The notes beneath the pieces were generated by a model, which saw nothing but the letters and a program-made list of their open reading frames with translations, did not search any database and was not told the DNA's origin. A stretch of DNA of 35,226 bases from NCBI RefSeq assembly GCF_025869345.1, contig NZ_JAOZVW010000109.1:1-35226 (forward strand), read 5' to 3'. Position 1 is the stretch's first letter. Each line of letters begins with the position of its first letter. The DNA is from Sphingopyxis sp. Its GTDB lineage: Bacteria; Pseudomonadota; Alphaproteobacteria; Sphingomonadales; Sphingomonadaceae. The position numbers and the translations under genes were made by a program. Below, one piece after another: positions 13,857 to 21,638 of the stretch.

Positions 13857-16646
13857 ATGCTCCGCGCGGCGCTCCTGCGATGGTTTCCGGCGCTCGCCGC
13901 CGGGCTGGCGCTAGCCGGGCTCGCCCCGGCCGGTGCGCACGCCTTTGAAGAAAAGCCGGTTTCTATCGCCGCCGACGATTGGCGGCCGAACGAGGACGAC
14001 CGCTGGCTGTTCGACCTGCGCTCGGGTCAATACCGCCTCGGCGACGGGGTGCGGGGGTATCAGACGCCGCAGGGAATCTGCGTCGACCTGGGCGACATGG
14101 TGCTCGCGCTCGATCTCGCGGTGCGCATCGACAAGAAGTTGCGCCGCGCAACCGGCTGGGTGTTCGACGAGCGCCGCAGCCTGCTGATCGATCGCGAGGC
14201 GGGGCAGGTGCGCGTCGGGAGCCAGAGCTATGCGATCGACGCGACCGCGATTCGCGACACGCCGGCGGGCTGGTGCGTCGATCTGGACCGGCTGAGCCAG
14301 TGGCTCGGCGTGCCGATCACCGTCGACCTGTCGAACGCGGTGCTGCGGATCGACGCCAAGGAAAAGCTGCCTTTTCAGCTCGCCGCCGAGCGGCGCGCGC
14401 GCGCGGCGGGGCTGCGTCCGCAGGCGTCGTTCGATCTCGCCAGCCTGCCGCAGGCGACGCGCCCCTATCAGGCGTGGGCGACGCCGTCGGTCGACGTCGT
14501 CGCCTCCGCAGGCGTCGTCTCGGACCGGAAAGGTGGTTCCTACACCCAGGGGCGCTACGAGATCTTCGCCGCGGGTGAAGCGCTCGGCCAGAGCTTCGAC
14601 GCGCGGCTGTCGTCGAACGACAAGGGCGTTCCCGACAGTTTGCGGATGCGCCTCTATCGCACCGACCCCGAGGGACGGCTGCTCGGCCCGCTCCATGCGA
14701 CCCATTATGCGATCGGCGACGTCAGCCTGTTGTCGACGGGGCTGGTCGCGCAGGGTGCGCCCGGGCGCGGTGCGGTGATCACCAACCGCCCGGTCGAGCG
14801 CCCCGACAGCTTCGACAGGACGAGCTTTCGCGGCGACCTCCCTGCCGGGTGGGATGCCGAACTCTATCGCAACGGGCAATTGCTCGCTTTCACCAGCCCG
14901 AACGGCGACGGCCGCTACGAGTTCCTCGACGTCCCGCTGCAATATGGCGCGAACCGCTTCGAGATCGTGCTATACGGGCCGCAAGGCCAGATCAGGCGCG
15001 AAATCAGGCAGTTGCAGGTCGGGATCGACTCGATCCCGCCGCAACAGACCTGGTATTGGGCGGGCGTCGCGCAGGAGGACACCGACCTGATCGAATTCGC
15101 CCGGCATGGCGGCGCATTCCGGCGCGGCTGGCGCGGCACCGCCGGGATCGAGCGCGGGCTCGATACCCGGACCTCGATCGCCGCCTATTTCCACAGCCTG
15201 ATGATCGAGAATGTCCGCCGCAATTATGGCGAGGCGGCGGTGCGCCGCTCGATCGGCCCGTCGCTGCTCGAGGTTGCGGGAAGCTACGCCGACGCTTCCG
15301 GAGGGGCTGGGGGAGGAAAAGCGCTCCGCGCAAGCTGGCTCGCGGCGTTCGGCGAAACCAATGTCCGCGCCGATGCGATGCGCGGTTGGGACGGCTTCGT
15401 GTCCGACCGCTTCGTCGGCGGAATCACCGGGCTTTATTCGCTGTCGGTCGATCAGGCGGTCAAGCTCGGGCGGACGGTGGTGCCGCTGCACGTCGATCTG
15501 GCGCAGATCGACCGCGCTTCGGGGGCGTCGAACCTGCAGGCATCGGGCCGCGCTTCGCTGAGTTTCCGCGCGCTGACCTTCACCGGGCAACTCGACTGGA
15601 GCCATAGCAAGGCGCCCGGCGGCCCCGATCCCCCCGACAATCTGACCGCGACCTTGCTCGCCAACGCCCGGATCGGGCGCGTCCGCCTGCGCGGCGAGGC
15701 GCGCTTCGCCTTGTCGGGGCAGGAAGCCGACACGCGCCTCGCCGTCATCGGCGAATGGGCGGGGAAGGGCGACGCCGAATGGCGCGCCGAACTCGGCTAC
15801 GACAAGGGGCTCGCGCGTGGCCGTGCGGGGCTGGGATATACGCGCCGTTTCAAGGCGTTGCAGCTATCGGGCTTCGGCGAGGTGGCGACCGACGGCTCGG
15901 TCGCGGCGTCGCTGTCGCTCGCCTTCAGCTTCGGGCCGAAGCCCGCGGGCGGCGGCTGGCGCGTGTCGAGCGAGAAACTCGGCGGGCGCGGCCAGGTGAT
16001 GGCCGACGTCTTCATGGACGATAATGGCGACGGCATCCGCCAGCCGGGCGAGGCGGCGCTGAAGGGCGTGCCGCTGACCGCGGGCAACGCCTTTATCGAG
16101 ACTGCGACCGACGCGAGCGGCCGGGCGACGATCGACGGACTCGAACCCTTTCGCCCGGTGATGATCGGCATCGACGCGGGCAGCCTGCCCGATCCCTATG
16201 TCCAGCCCGCGCTGCCTGGCGTCGTCGTCACCCCGCGACCCGGGGTTGCGACGCGCGTCCTGCTGCCGATGACCGCGGCGGGCGAGATCGAGGGGGTGAT
16301 GATCCGCGACGGCGGCAATCCGATCGAGGGACTCGCGCTCGAACTCGTCGATGCCGAGGGACGCGTGCGGGCGACGGCATTGACCGAGTTCGATGGCTAT
16401 TATCTTTTCGAAAGCGTGGCTTACGGCCGCTATACGATCCGCCTGGCCAAGGCTTCGGCCGCCGCGTTGCGCCTCGATCCCGCGCTGGCGATCGGCGCCG
16501 CGCCCGGCAAGGCGGCGCCGCGCGTCAAGCTTGGCACCGTGGCGCTGAAGCCGATCGCGCGGGCGCTGGCGGCCGGGGCGACCGCGTCCGGCGAAGGCAG
16601 CAGCGCCCGCGGCCCGCCGGCGGAAGGCAGCGGCGGGCCGTCGTGA
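13857..16646 (+). CDS. Usher-like outer-membrane protein with EF-hand-like loop and CNA-B-like C-terminus
   Basis: This 929-residue protein carries a signal peptide (LAAGLALAGLAPAGAHA) and an N-terminal region with four spaced cysteines or Cys-like positions (ICVDLGDMVLALD, WCVDLDRLSQWLG). Residues about 319-390 resemble an usher plug domain: SFRGDLPAGWDAELYRNGQL, then YEFLDVPLQYGANRFEIVLY. Next come many alternating strands of a large beta-barrel. Around residue 720 FMDDNGDGIRQPGE is an EF-hand-like calcium loop, followed by two Ig-like domains, the second (about 808-870) of the carboxypeptidase-regulatory/CNA-B type with EFDGYYLFESVAYGRYTIRL. The tail is Gly/Ser-rich. It differs from classical FimD-type ushers at both ends. 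Its role as the export pore for the DUF4402 subunit is inferred from order and fold pattern. Confidence 0.75.
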   Translation: MLRAALLRWFPALAAGLALAGLAPAGAHAFEEKPVSIAADDWRPNEDDRWLFDLRSGQYRLGDGVRGYQTPQGICVDLGDMVLALDLAVRIDKKLRRATGWVFDERRSLLIDREAGQVRVGSQSYAIDATAIRDTPAGWCVDLDRLSQWLGVPITVDLSNAVLRIDAKEKLPFQLAAERRARAAGLRPQASFDLASLPQATRPYQAWATPSVDVVASAGVVSDRKGGSYTQGRYEIFAAGEALGQSFDARLSSNDKGVPDSLRMRLYRTDPEGRLLGPLHATHYAIGDVSLLSTGLVAQGAPGRGAVITNRPVERPDSFDRTSFRGDLPAGWDAELYRNGQLLAFTSPNGDGRYEFLDVPLQYGANRFEIVLYGPQGQIRREIRQLQVGIDSIPPQQTWYWAGVAQEDTDLIEFARHGGAFRRGWRGTAGIERGLDTRTSIAAYFHSLMIENVRRNYGEAAVRRSIGPSLLEVAGSYADASGGAGGGKALRASWLAAFGETNVRADAMRGWDGFVSDRFVGGITGLYSLSVDQAVKLGRTVVPLHVDLAQIDRASGASNLQASGRASLSFRALTFTGQLDWSHSKAPGGPDPPDNLTATLLANARIGRVRLRGEARFALSGQEADTRLAVIGEWAGKGDAEWRAELGYDKGLARGRAGLGYTRRFKALQLSGFGEVATDGSVAASLSLAFSFGPKPAGGGWRVSSEKLGGRGQVMADVFMDDNGDGIRQPGEAALKGVPLTAGNAFIETATDASGRATIDGLEPFRPVMIGIDAGSLPDPYVQPALPGVVVTPRPGVATRVLLPMTAAGEIEGVMIRDGGNPIEGLALELVDAEGRVRATALTEFDGYYLFESVAYGRYTIRLAKASAAALRLDPALAIGAAPGKAAPRVKLGTVALKPIARALAAGATASGEGSSARGPPAEGSGGPS

Positions 16647-16655
16647 CCGCGTAGC

Positions 16656-17018
16656 CTAGCAGCGGCCGCCGCGGCCGATCTCGCGGCCGATCAGTGCGCC
16701 CGCCGCGCCGCCGATGATCGTCCCCGGCGTGCGGTCGCCGTAACGATCGACCTCGCGCCCGAGGAGCGCACCCGCCGCACCGCCGACGATCAGTCCGGTC
16801 GTTCCGCTGCCGCGGCGGCAATAATAACGGTCACGATAATGGCTGCGCCGATAGTCGCGGCGGTAATCCCGGCGATGATCGCGATAGCGATCATGATCGC
16901 GGTCGCGATAGCTGTAATGGCGGTGGTGCCGGTCGCGGGCGTCGGCCTCGGCGGGAAGGGCGGCGACGGCGCTGACGCCGATCAGCGCGGTGAGCGCCAG
17001 TTTCTTCATCCAGATCAT
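16656..17018 (-). CDS. Glycine-zipper 2TM domain protein
   Basis: This 120-residue exported protein begins with a signal peptide (KKLALTALIGVSAVAALPAE, ending at ADA). A segment very rich in His, Arg, Asp and Tyr follows (residues about 29-68, in DRY/RDY-like repeats). The C-terminal half has two glycine zippers, GLIVGGAAGALLGRE and GTIIGGAAGALIGRE, each able to insert as a helical hairpin, and a final Cys. Such proteins (RcnB/OmpA-like glycine zippers) are envelope proteins of unclear role. The gene converges on the usher-like gene with 9 bases between stops. The 238 bases between its start and the flavoprotein start at 17257 hold the two divergent promoters but no other recognisable element. 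Confidence 0.85.
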   Translation of the reverse strand: MIWMKKLALTALIGVSAVAALPAEADARDRHHRHYSYRDRDHDRYRDHRRDYRRDYRRSHYRDRYYCRRGSGTTGLIVGGAAGALLGREVDRYGDRTPGTIIGGAAGALIGREIGRGGRC

Positions 17019-17256
17019 GGTCTTCGTTCCAACTATTTTGGTCCCGATGCCATCCTAGGATGCGAAGCTGGCGCCCGGCTGAACATGCTGCCCGCTTCGT
17101 TCGGTTCGACCTTTCCGCAGGGCGTTTCGTCGCGGCTGACCTGACGCCCGCAGTCCGCGCCGCGGCGATGATCGGTCCCTCCGATTAACCACTTCTTAGC
17201 CATGTTTGGGCACAGCGGCTGACGAGCAAGGCTTTTCTGTGGGGGGGGATATTCCA

Positions 17257-18792
17257 GTGACCAACGCCCAAGTGTCGAAGAACCGGCCGACGAGCGCCGA
17301 CGTCGCGATTATCGGCGCCGGTCCGGCGGGGCTGACCGCTGCCTATCTGCTGACCAAGCAGGGGTATAGCGTGACGGTGATCGAGAAGGATCCCGTCTAT
17401 GTCGGCGGCATCAGCCGCACCGTCGAGCATGAGGGCTTTCGCTTCGACATCGGCGGGCACCGCTTCTTCTCGAAAAGCCAGGAAGTCGTCGATCTGTGGA
17501 ACGAGATTCTGCCCGACGATTTCATCCAGCGCCCGCGGATGAGCCGCATCTATTACGAGGGCAAATTCTACTCCTATCCGCTGCGCGCGTTCGAGGCGCT
17601 GTGGAACCTCGGCATCGTCCGCTCGACCCTGTGCATGGCGAGCTATGCCAAGGCGAAGCTGCTGCCGAACCGCACGGTGCGCAGTTTCGAGGACTGGACG
17701 ATCAACCAGTTCGGGCAGAAGCTCTATTCGATCTTCTTCAAGACCTATACCGAGAAGGTGTGGGGGATGCCGTGCGACGAAATGTCGGCCGACTGGGCGG
17801 CGCAGCGCATCAAGGGGCTTTCGCTCGGCGCCGCGGTGCTCGATGGGCTGAAGCGCAGCCTCGGGCTCAACAAGGTGCCCAACGACGGCATGGCGACCAA
17901 GACCCTGCTCGAAACCTTCCGCTATCCGCGGCTCGGACCCGGGATGATGTGGGAAACGGCGCGCGACAAGGTCGCGGCGGCCGGGGGCCACGTGCTGATG
18001 GGCCACAGCTTCAAGCAGCTTACCCAGGATCAGGTCAGTGGCCGCTGGCGGCTGACCGCCACCGGACCCGACGGCGATGTCGTGATCGACGCCGCGCATG
18101 TGATCAGCTCGGCGCCGATGCGCGAGCTGGCGGCGCGCATCCATCCGCTGCCGGCCTGTGCGCTCACCGCGGCGCCGAAACTCAATTATCGCGACTTCCT
18201 GACCGTCGCGCTCAAGATCCGCTCGGAGGACCTGTTCCCCGACAACTGGATCTATATCCACGACAGCAAGGTGCAGGTCGGCCGGGTGCAGAATTTCCGC
18301 AGCTGGTCGCCCGAAATGGTGCCCGATCCGGCGATCGCCTGCGTCGGCCTCGAATATTTCTGTTTCGAGGGCGACGGGCTCTGGTCGTCGAGCGACGAGG
18401 AACTGGTCGCGCTTGCGACGAAGGAAATGGCGATTCTGGGCCTTTGCGATCCCGCCGATGTCGTCGGCGGCGCGGTGGTGCGGCAGGAAAAGGCCTATCC
18501 GGTCTATGATGACGATTATGCCGCGCATGTCGCGGCGATGCGCGCGGAACTCGAAGCGAAATATCCGACGCTGCACATGGTCGGGCGCAACGGGATGCAC
18601 CGCTATAATAATCAGGATCATGCGATGATGACCGCGATGCTGACGGTGCGCAACATCGTCGCCGGTGAGCGCGTCTACGACATCTGGGGCGTCAACGAGG
18701 ACGCCGAATATCACGAAAGCGGCACCGAGGGCGAGCAGGCGGCGCTGGCGTCGGTCCGCGACGTTCCGGCGCGCGTCGCCAAGGCGGCCTGA
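17257..18792 (+). CDS. UDP-galactopyranose-mutase-like FAD-dependent oxidoreductase
   Basis: This flavoprotein of about 511 residues has the N-terminal dinucleotide-binding motif VAIIGAGPAGLTAAYLL ending in VIEKDP, then GGISRTVEHEGFRFDIGGHR and YYEGKFYSYPLRAFEAL. The combination is typical of the UDP-galactopyranose mutase / protoporphyrinogen-oxidase-like amine-oxidase superfamily, and VGRNGMHRYNNQDHAMMTA is the C-terminal FAD-contact region. GTG 17257 is chosen because a run of G's lies about 8 bases upstream; TTG 17206 would add 17 poor residues. Four bases separate it from the GtrA gene. The position next to GtrA and a GT-C protein suggests work on a nucleotide- or lipid-linked sugar. The exact reaction is unknown. 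Confidence 0.85.
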   Translation: MTNAQVSKNRPTSADVAIIGAGPAGLTAAYLLTKQGYSVTVIEKDPVYVGGISRTVEHEGFRFDIGGHRFFSKSQEVVDLWNEILPDDFIQRPRMSRIYYEGKFYSYPLRAFEALWNLGIVRSTLCMASYAKAKLLPNRTVRSFEDWTINQFGQKLYSIFFKTYTEKVWGMPCDEMSADWAAQRIKGLSLGAAVLDGLKRSLGLNKVPNDGMATKTLLETFRYPRLGPGMMWETARDKVAAAGGHVLMGHSFKQLTQDQVSGRWRLTATGPDGDVVIDAAHVISSAPMRELAARIHPLPACALTAAPKLNYRDFLTVALKIRSEDLFPDNWIYIHDSKVQVGRVQNFRSWSPEMVPDPAIACVGLEYFCFEGDGLWSSSDEELVALATKEMAILGLCDPADVVGGAVVRQEKAYPVYDDDYAAHVAAMRAELEAKYPTLHMVGRNGMHRYNNQDHAMMTAMLTVRNIVAGERVYDIWGVNEDAEYHESGTEGEQAALASVRDVPARVAKAA

Positions 18793-18795
18793 GCC

Positions 18796-19251
18796 GTGGC
18801 CGGGGGCGCTGATGCGATGCGGAACCCTGTCGTCCGCCTGATCGGGCTCGTCCGCCGCGGCGAGGCGCGCTGGCTGAATTATCTGCTCGCCAGCGGCCTC
18901 GCGCTCGGCAGCGACGCCGGGCTGTTCCTGTTGCTGATGGGCGCCGGGCTGACGCCGATGGTCGCGTCAGCGATCGGCTATTGCGCCGGTATTCTTGTCC
19001 ATTGGCTCGTTTCGAGCCGGCTCGTCTTTGCCGATGGCACCGCGGCGCGCGGCACCGGCGAACGGCATCGGCAGAAATTGCTGTTCATCGGATCGGCGCT
19101 GATCGGGCTGGCGCTCACGACCGCGATCGTCGGCACCGGCACGGCGCTCGGGCTCGATCCGCGGCTGGCGAAGCTGGCGGCGATCGTCGTCAGTTTCCAG
19201 GCCACCTATCTGCTGCGCCGCCACATCGTTTTCCGGGCCGCCGTGGCATGA
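18796..19251 (+). CDS. GtrA family membrane protein
   Basis: This protein of about 151 residues has four hydrophobic segments (YLLASGLALGSDAGLFLLLM, VASAIGYCAGILVHWLVSS, LLFIGSALIGLALTTAIV, KLAAIVVSFQATYLLRRHIV) and the GtrA-family pattern of an Arg-rich N-terminus and a final RRHIVF. GtrA proteins are thought to flip or present polyprenyl-linked sugars in surface glycan modification. The start may be GTG 18796 or ATG 18817. Its stop overlaps the next start (ATGA, 19248-19251), so the operon is tightly coupled. Confidence 0.85.
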   Translation: MAGGADAMRNPVVRLIGLVRRGEARWLNYLLASGLALGSDAGLFLLLMGAGLTPMVASAIGYCAGILVHWLVSSRLVFADGTAARGTGERHRQKLLFIGSALIGLALTTAIVGTGTALGLDPRLAKLAAIVVSFQATYLLRRHIVFRAAVA

Positions 19252-21080
19252 CCGTCGCGGCGCCGCCCGCATCCAAGGCGGCGGACCATGGCTTCGGCGC
19301 CTGGCTGACGCCGGTCCGCATCGCGCTGATCGTCTGGGCGGCGATGAGCCTGATCGCGATCGTCGCGCGCTGGCACGCGATCGCGACGCTCGAACTCAGC
19401 GACACCGACGATGCGATGCGGATGGCGCAGGTCCGCGACCTGCTCGCCGGGCAGGGCTGGTGGGATCTCACCCAATATCGCGTCAACCCGGCGGGCGGCG
19501 GCGTGCTGATGCACTGGTCGCGCATCGTCGATGCGCCGCTGGCGTTCGGAATCCTGCTTTTGAAGCCGCTGCTCGGCCAGGCGTTGGCCGAGCAGGTGGT
19601 GATGACGCTGTGGCCACCGCTGCTCGGCGCGGCGCTCAGCGTCGCCTGCGTGCGCAGCTATCGGCATTTGTCGGACCCCCGGATCGCCTATGTCGTGCCG
19701 CTCTATCTCGTCGCGGCCGTCTTCATCGTGATCCAGTTTCGCCCGCTTCGGGTCGATCATCACGGCTGGCAGATTTTTCTCGCGATGCTGATCATGGGAC
19801 AGGCGCTCCGGCCCGCGAGCGGCCGCGCGGGGCTGATCGCGGGGCTGAGCGCCGCGGCGCTGCTTGCCATCTCGATCGAGGGGCTGCCGATCGCCGCGCT
19901 GTTCGCGGCGATCGTCGCGCTGCGCTGGGCGCTGCACGCGCGCGCCGACGACCGGGCGCGGCTCGCGGGCTATATGGGCGGGCTCGCGGGGGGCGCGGCT
20001 TTCCTTCAGTTTCTGACGCGCGGCCCAGTCGGGCTTGCGGGCCATTGGTGCGATTCGCTGTCGGCGCCCTATATCGCCGCCCTTGCCATCGCCGCCGCTG
20101 CGGTTTTCGCGATCGGCCGGGCCGATCCGGCGCGGCGCTGGCTGCGCTTCGCCGCGCTCGGCGGCGCGGGCGTGCTCGCCGCCGGAACGCTGGTGGCGGT
20201 CGAGCCGCTGTGCGCCGCGGGGCCGTTCGCGACGCTCGACCCGATCGTCGTCCAATATTGGTATCGCAACGTCCTCGAGGGCCAGCCGGTGTGGGCCTCG
20301 CCCGTGAACACCATGCTGTTCGTCATCATTCCGTCGATCGTCGGCCTCGCCGGGTCATGGCTCGCATGGCGCGCCAGCGAGCGCGCCGACGACCGGCGGA
20401 ACTGGGCGACCGTGATCGTCGCGCTGCTGGGCGCGGCGCTATTGTCTTTGCTTGTCCTGCGTGCCTCAGGCACCGCGCAGCTTTTTGCGCTGCCGGGCTG
20501 CGCCTGGCTGGGGCTGCGCATCTGGACGCGTGCGCGTTCGATCGCTGGCTTGTTGCCGCGCGTTGCCGCGTCGGTAGCGGCGGCGCTCACGTTGCCGCTG
20601 CCGGGCAGCGTCGCGGTGGCGGTGATCGCCGGTCTCGTCTTTCCCGCGATCAAGGCCGAACAGGAAAGACCGGAAAAAAGCTTTGCGGAGCGAACTTGCA
20701 CCGACCCCGCCGCCATTGCTGCGCTCGACCGCCTGCCGCCGGCGGTGCTGCTGACTCCGATCGACCTCGGCGCGCCGCTGATCTTCTGGACGCATCATTC
20801 GGTGGTCGCGACGCCGCATCACCGCAATCGCGAGGCGATGGCCGATACGCTGCGCATCTTCATCGGCGATCCGGCGAAGGCCGAGGCGCTGGTGCGCAAG
20901 CAGAAGGCGACGCTGATCGTCTATTGCCCCGCCGCCAATGATTTTGCGCGATATCGCCGCGTGAGCAAGGCATCGCTCGCGGCGCGCCTCTATGCCGGAA
21001 CGCCGCCCGGCTGGCTCGAACGCGTGGCCTTGCCCGGCGACAGCGGCCTCGCGATGTGGCGGGTCAAGCCGGCGGGTTGA
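19248..21080 (+). CDS. Putative GT-C fold (STT3/PglB-like) membrane glycosyltransferase
   Basis: This membrane protein of about 610 residues has a dozen or so hydrophobic segments and a soluble C-terminal part (from about residue 470). After the first helix comes an acidic loop, LELSDTDDAMRMAQVRDLLA, then YRVNPAGGGVLMHWSRIVD. A later loop has RPLRVDHHGWQIFLAML. Acidic motifs in the first and second external loops are a hallmark of GT-C transferases that use polyprenyl-phosphate-linked sugars. No WWD-type oligosaccharyltransferase motif is present at the expected C-terminal position, so another GT-C activity is more likely than protein N-glycosylation. It is the last gene of the flavoprotein-GtrA operon and abuts the msrB stop codon from the other strand. 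Confidence 0.7.
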   Translation: MTVAAPPASKAADHGFGAWLTPVRIALIVWAAMSLIAIVARWHAIATLELSDTDDAMRMAQVRDLLAGQGWWDLTQYRVNPAGGGVLMHWSRIVDAPLAFGILLLKPLLGQALAEQVVMTLWPPLLGAALSVACVRSYRHLSDPRIAYVVPLYLVAAVFIVIQFRPLRVDHHGWQIFLAMLIMGQALRPASGRAGLIAGLSAAALLAISIEGLPIAALFAAIVALRWALHARADDRARLAGYMGGLAGGAAFLQFLTRGPVGLAGHWCDSLSAPYIAALAIAAAAVFAIGRADPARRWLRFAALGGAGVLAAGTLVAVEPLCAAGPFATLDPIVVQYWYRNVLEGQPVWASPVNTMLFVIIPSIVGLAGSWLAWRASERADDRRNWATVIVALLGAALLSLLVLRASGTAQLFALPGCAWLGLRIWTRARSIAGLLPRVAASVAAALTLPLPGSVAVAVIAGLVFPAIKAEQERPEKSFAERTCTDPAAIAALDRLPPAVLLTPIDLGAPLIFWTHHSVVATPHHRNREAMADTLRIFIGDPAKAEALVRKQKATLIVYCPAANDFARYRRVSKASLAARLYAGTPPGWLERVALPGDSGLAMWRVKPAG

Positions 21081-21569
21081 TCAGGCGGGGGTGAAGCGCA
21101 GCGCCGTGCCGTTCATGCAATAACGCTTGCCGGTCGGTTTCGGCCCGTCGTCGAAGACATGGCCGAGATGTCCGCCGCAGCGGCGGCAATGAACTTCGGT
21201 GCGCGCGACGCCGATCTCATGGTCGGTCGCGGTTGCGACCGCGCCCTTCAACGGCGCCCAGAAGCTCGGCCAGCCGGTGCCGCTCTCGAACTTGGTCCTG
21301 CTCGAATAGAGCGGTAGCGCGCAGCCCGCGCAGGCGAAAATCCCGGCGCGATGCTCGTTATTGAGGGGGTTGGTGAACGCGCGCTCGGTCGCGGCCTGGC
21401 GCAGCACCTTATATTGCATCGGGGTCAGCCGCTTTTGCCATTCGGCGTCGGACAAGCGCCAGCCGGGCTCGGCGAGCGGGCGCTTGCCGGGCTTGGCGAA
21501 CAGCATCGGCGCGGCGATCATCGCGCCGCCGAGCGCGAGACCGGACAACAGGTAACGGCGTTCGATCAT
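21081..21569 (-). CDS. msrB: Peptide-methionine (R)-S-oxide reductase MsrB, exported form
   Basis: MsrB reduces the R-epimer of methionine sulfoxide in proteins. The family motifs are CAGCALPLYSSRTKFESGTG, GWPSFW, VHCRRCGGHLGHVFDDGP and the catalytic RYCMNGTALRF. The CxxC pairs (CAGC, CRRC) would bind structural zinc. The N-terminus MIERRYLLSGLALGGAMIAA is a signal sequence with a twin arginine, so the enzyme is probably exported to the periplasm. ATG 21569 has a GAGGA Shine-Dalgarno 8 bases upstream, which lies inside the longer open frame from 21584. The stop is directly next to the stop of the convergent GT-C gene. Confidence 0.94.
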   Translation of the reverse strand: MIERRYLLSGLALGGAMIAAPMLFAKPGKRPLAEPGWRLSDAEWQKRLTPMQYKVLRQAATERAFTNPLNNEHRAGIFACAGCALPLYSSRTKFESGTGWPSFWAPLKGAVATATDHEIGVARTEVHCRRCGGHLGHVFDDGPKPTGKRYCMNGTALRFTPA

Positions 21570-21638
21570 ATCGGGCGTCCTCATGCCCCTTATTCGGGCC
21601 GAATCTGCGCCCGGTTACGGCCCCAAGTCAATATCGCG

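Noticed and set aside
17976..17992. parS-like CACGTG in the flavoprotein gene
   Set aside because: Only the six-base core is present; the flanks do not match the palindrome.
19206..20255. 349-residue minus-strand open frame in the GT-C gene
   Set aside because: It is Arg/Asp/Gln-rich antisense sequence opposite clear membrane helices.
19248..21080. Protein N-glycosylation oligosaccharyltransferase (PglB)
   Set aside because: The acidic loops recall STT3/PglB but the WWD motif region was not found, so only the broader GT-C fold is suggested.
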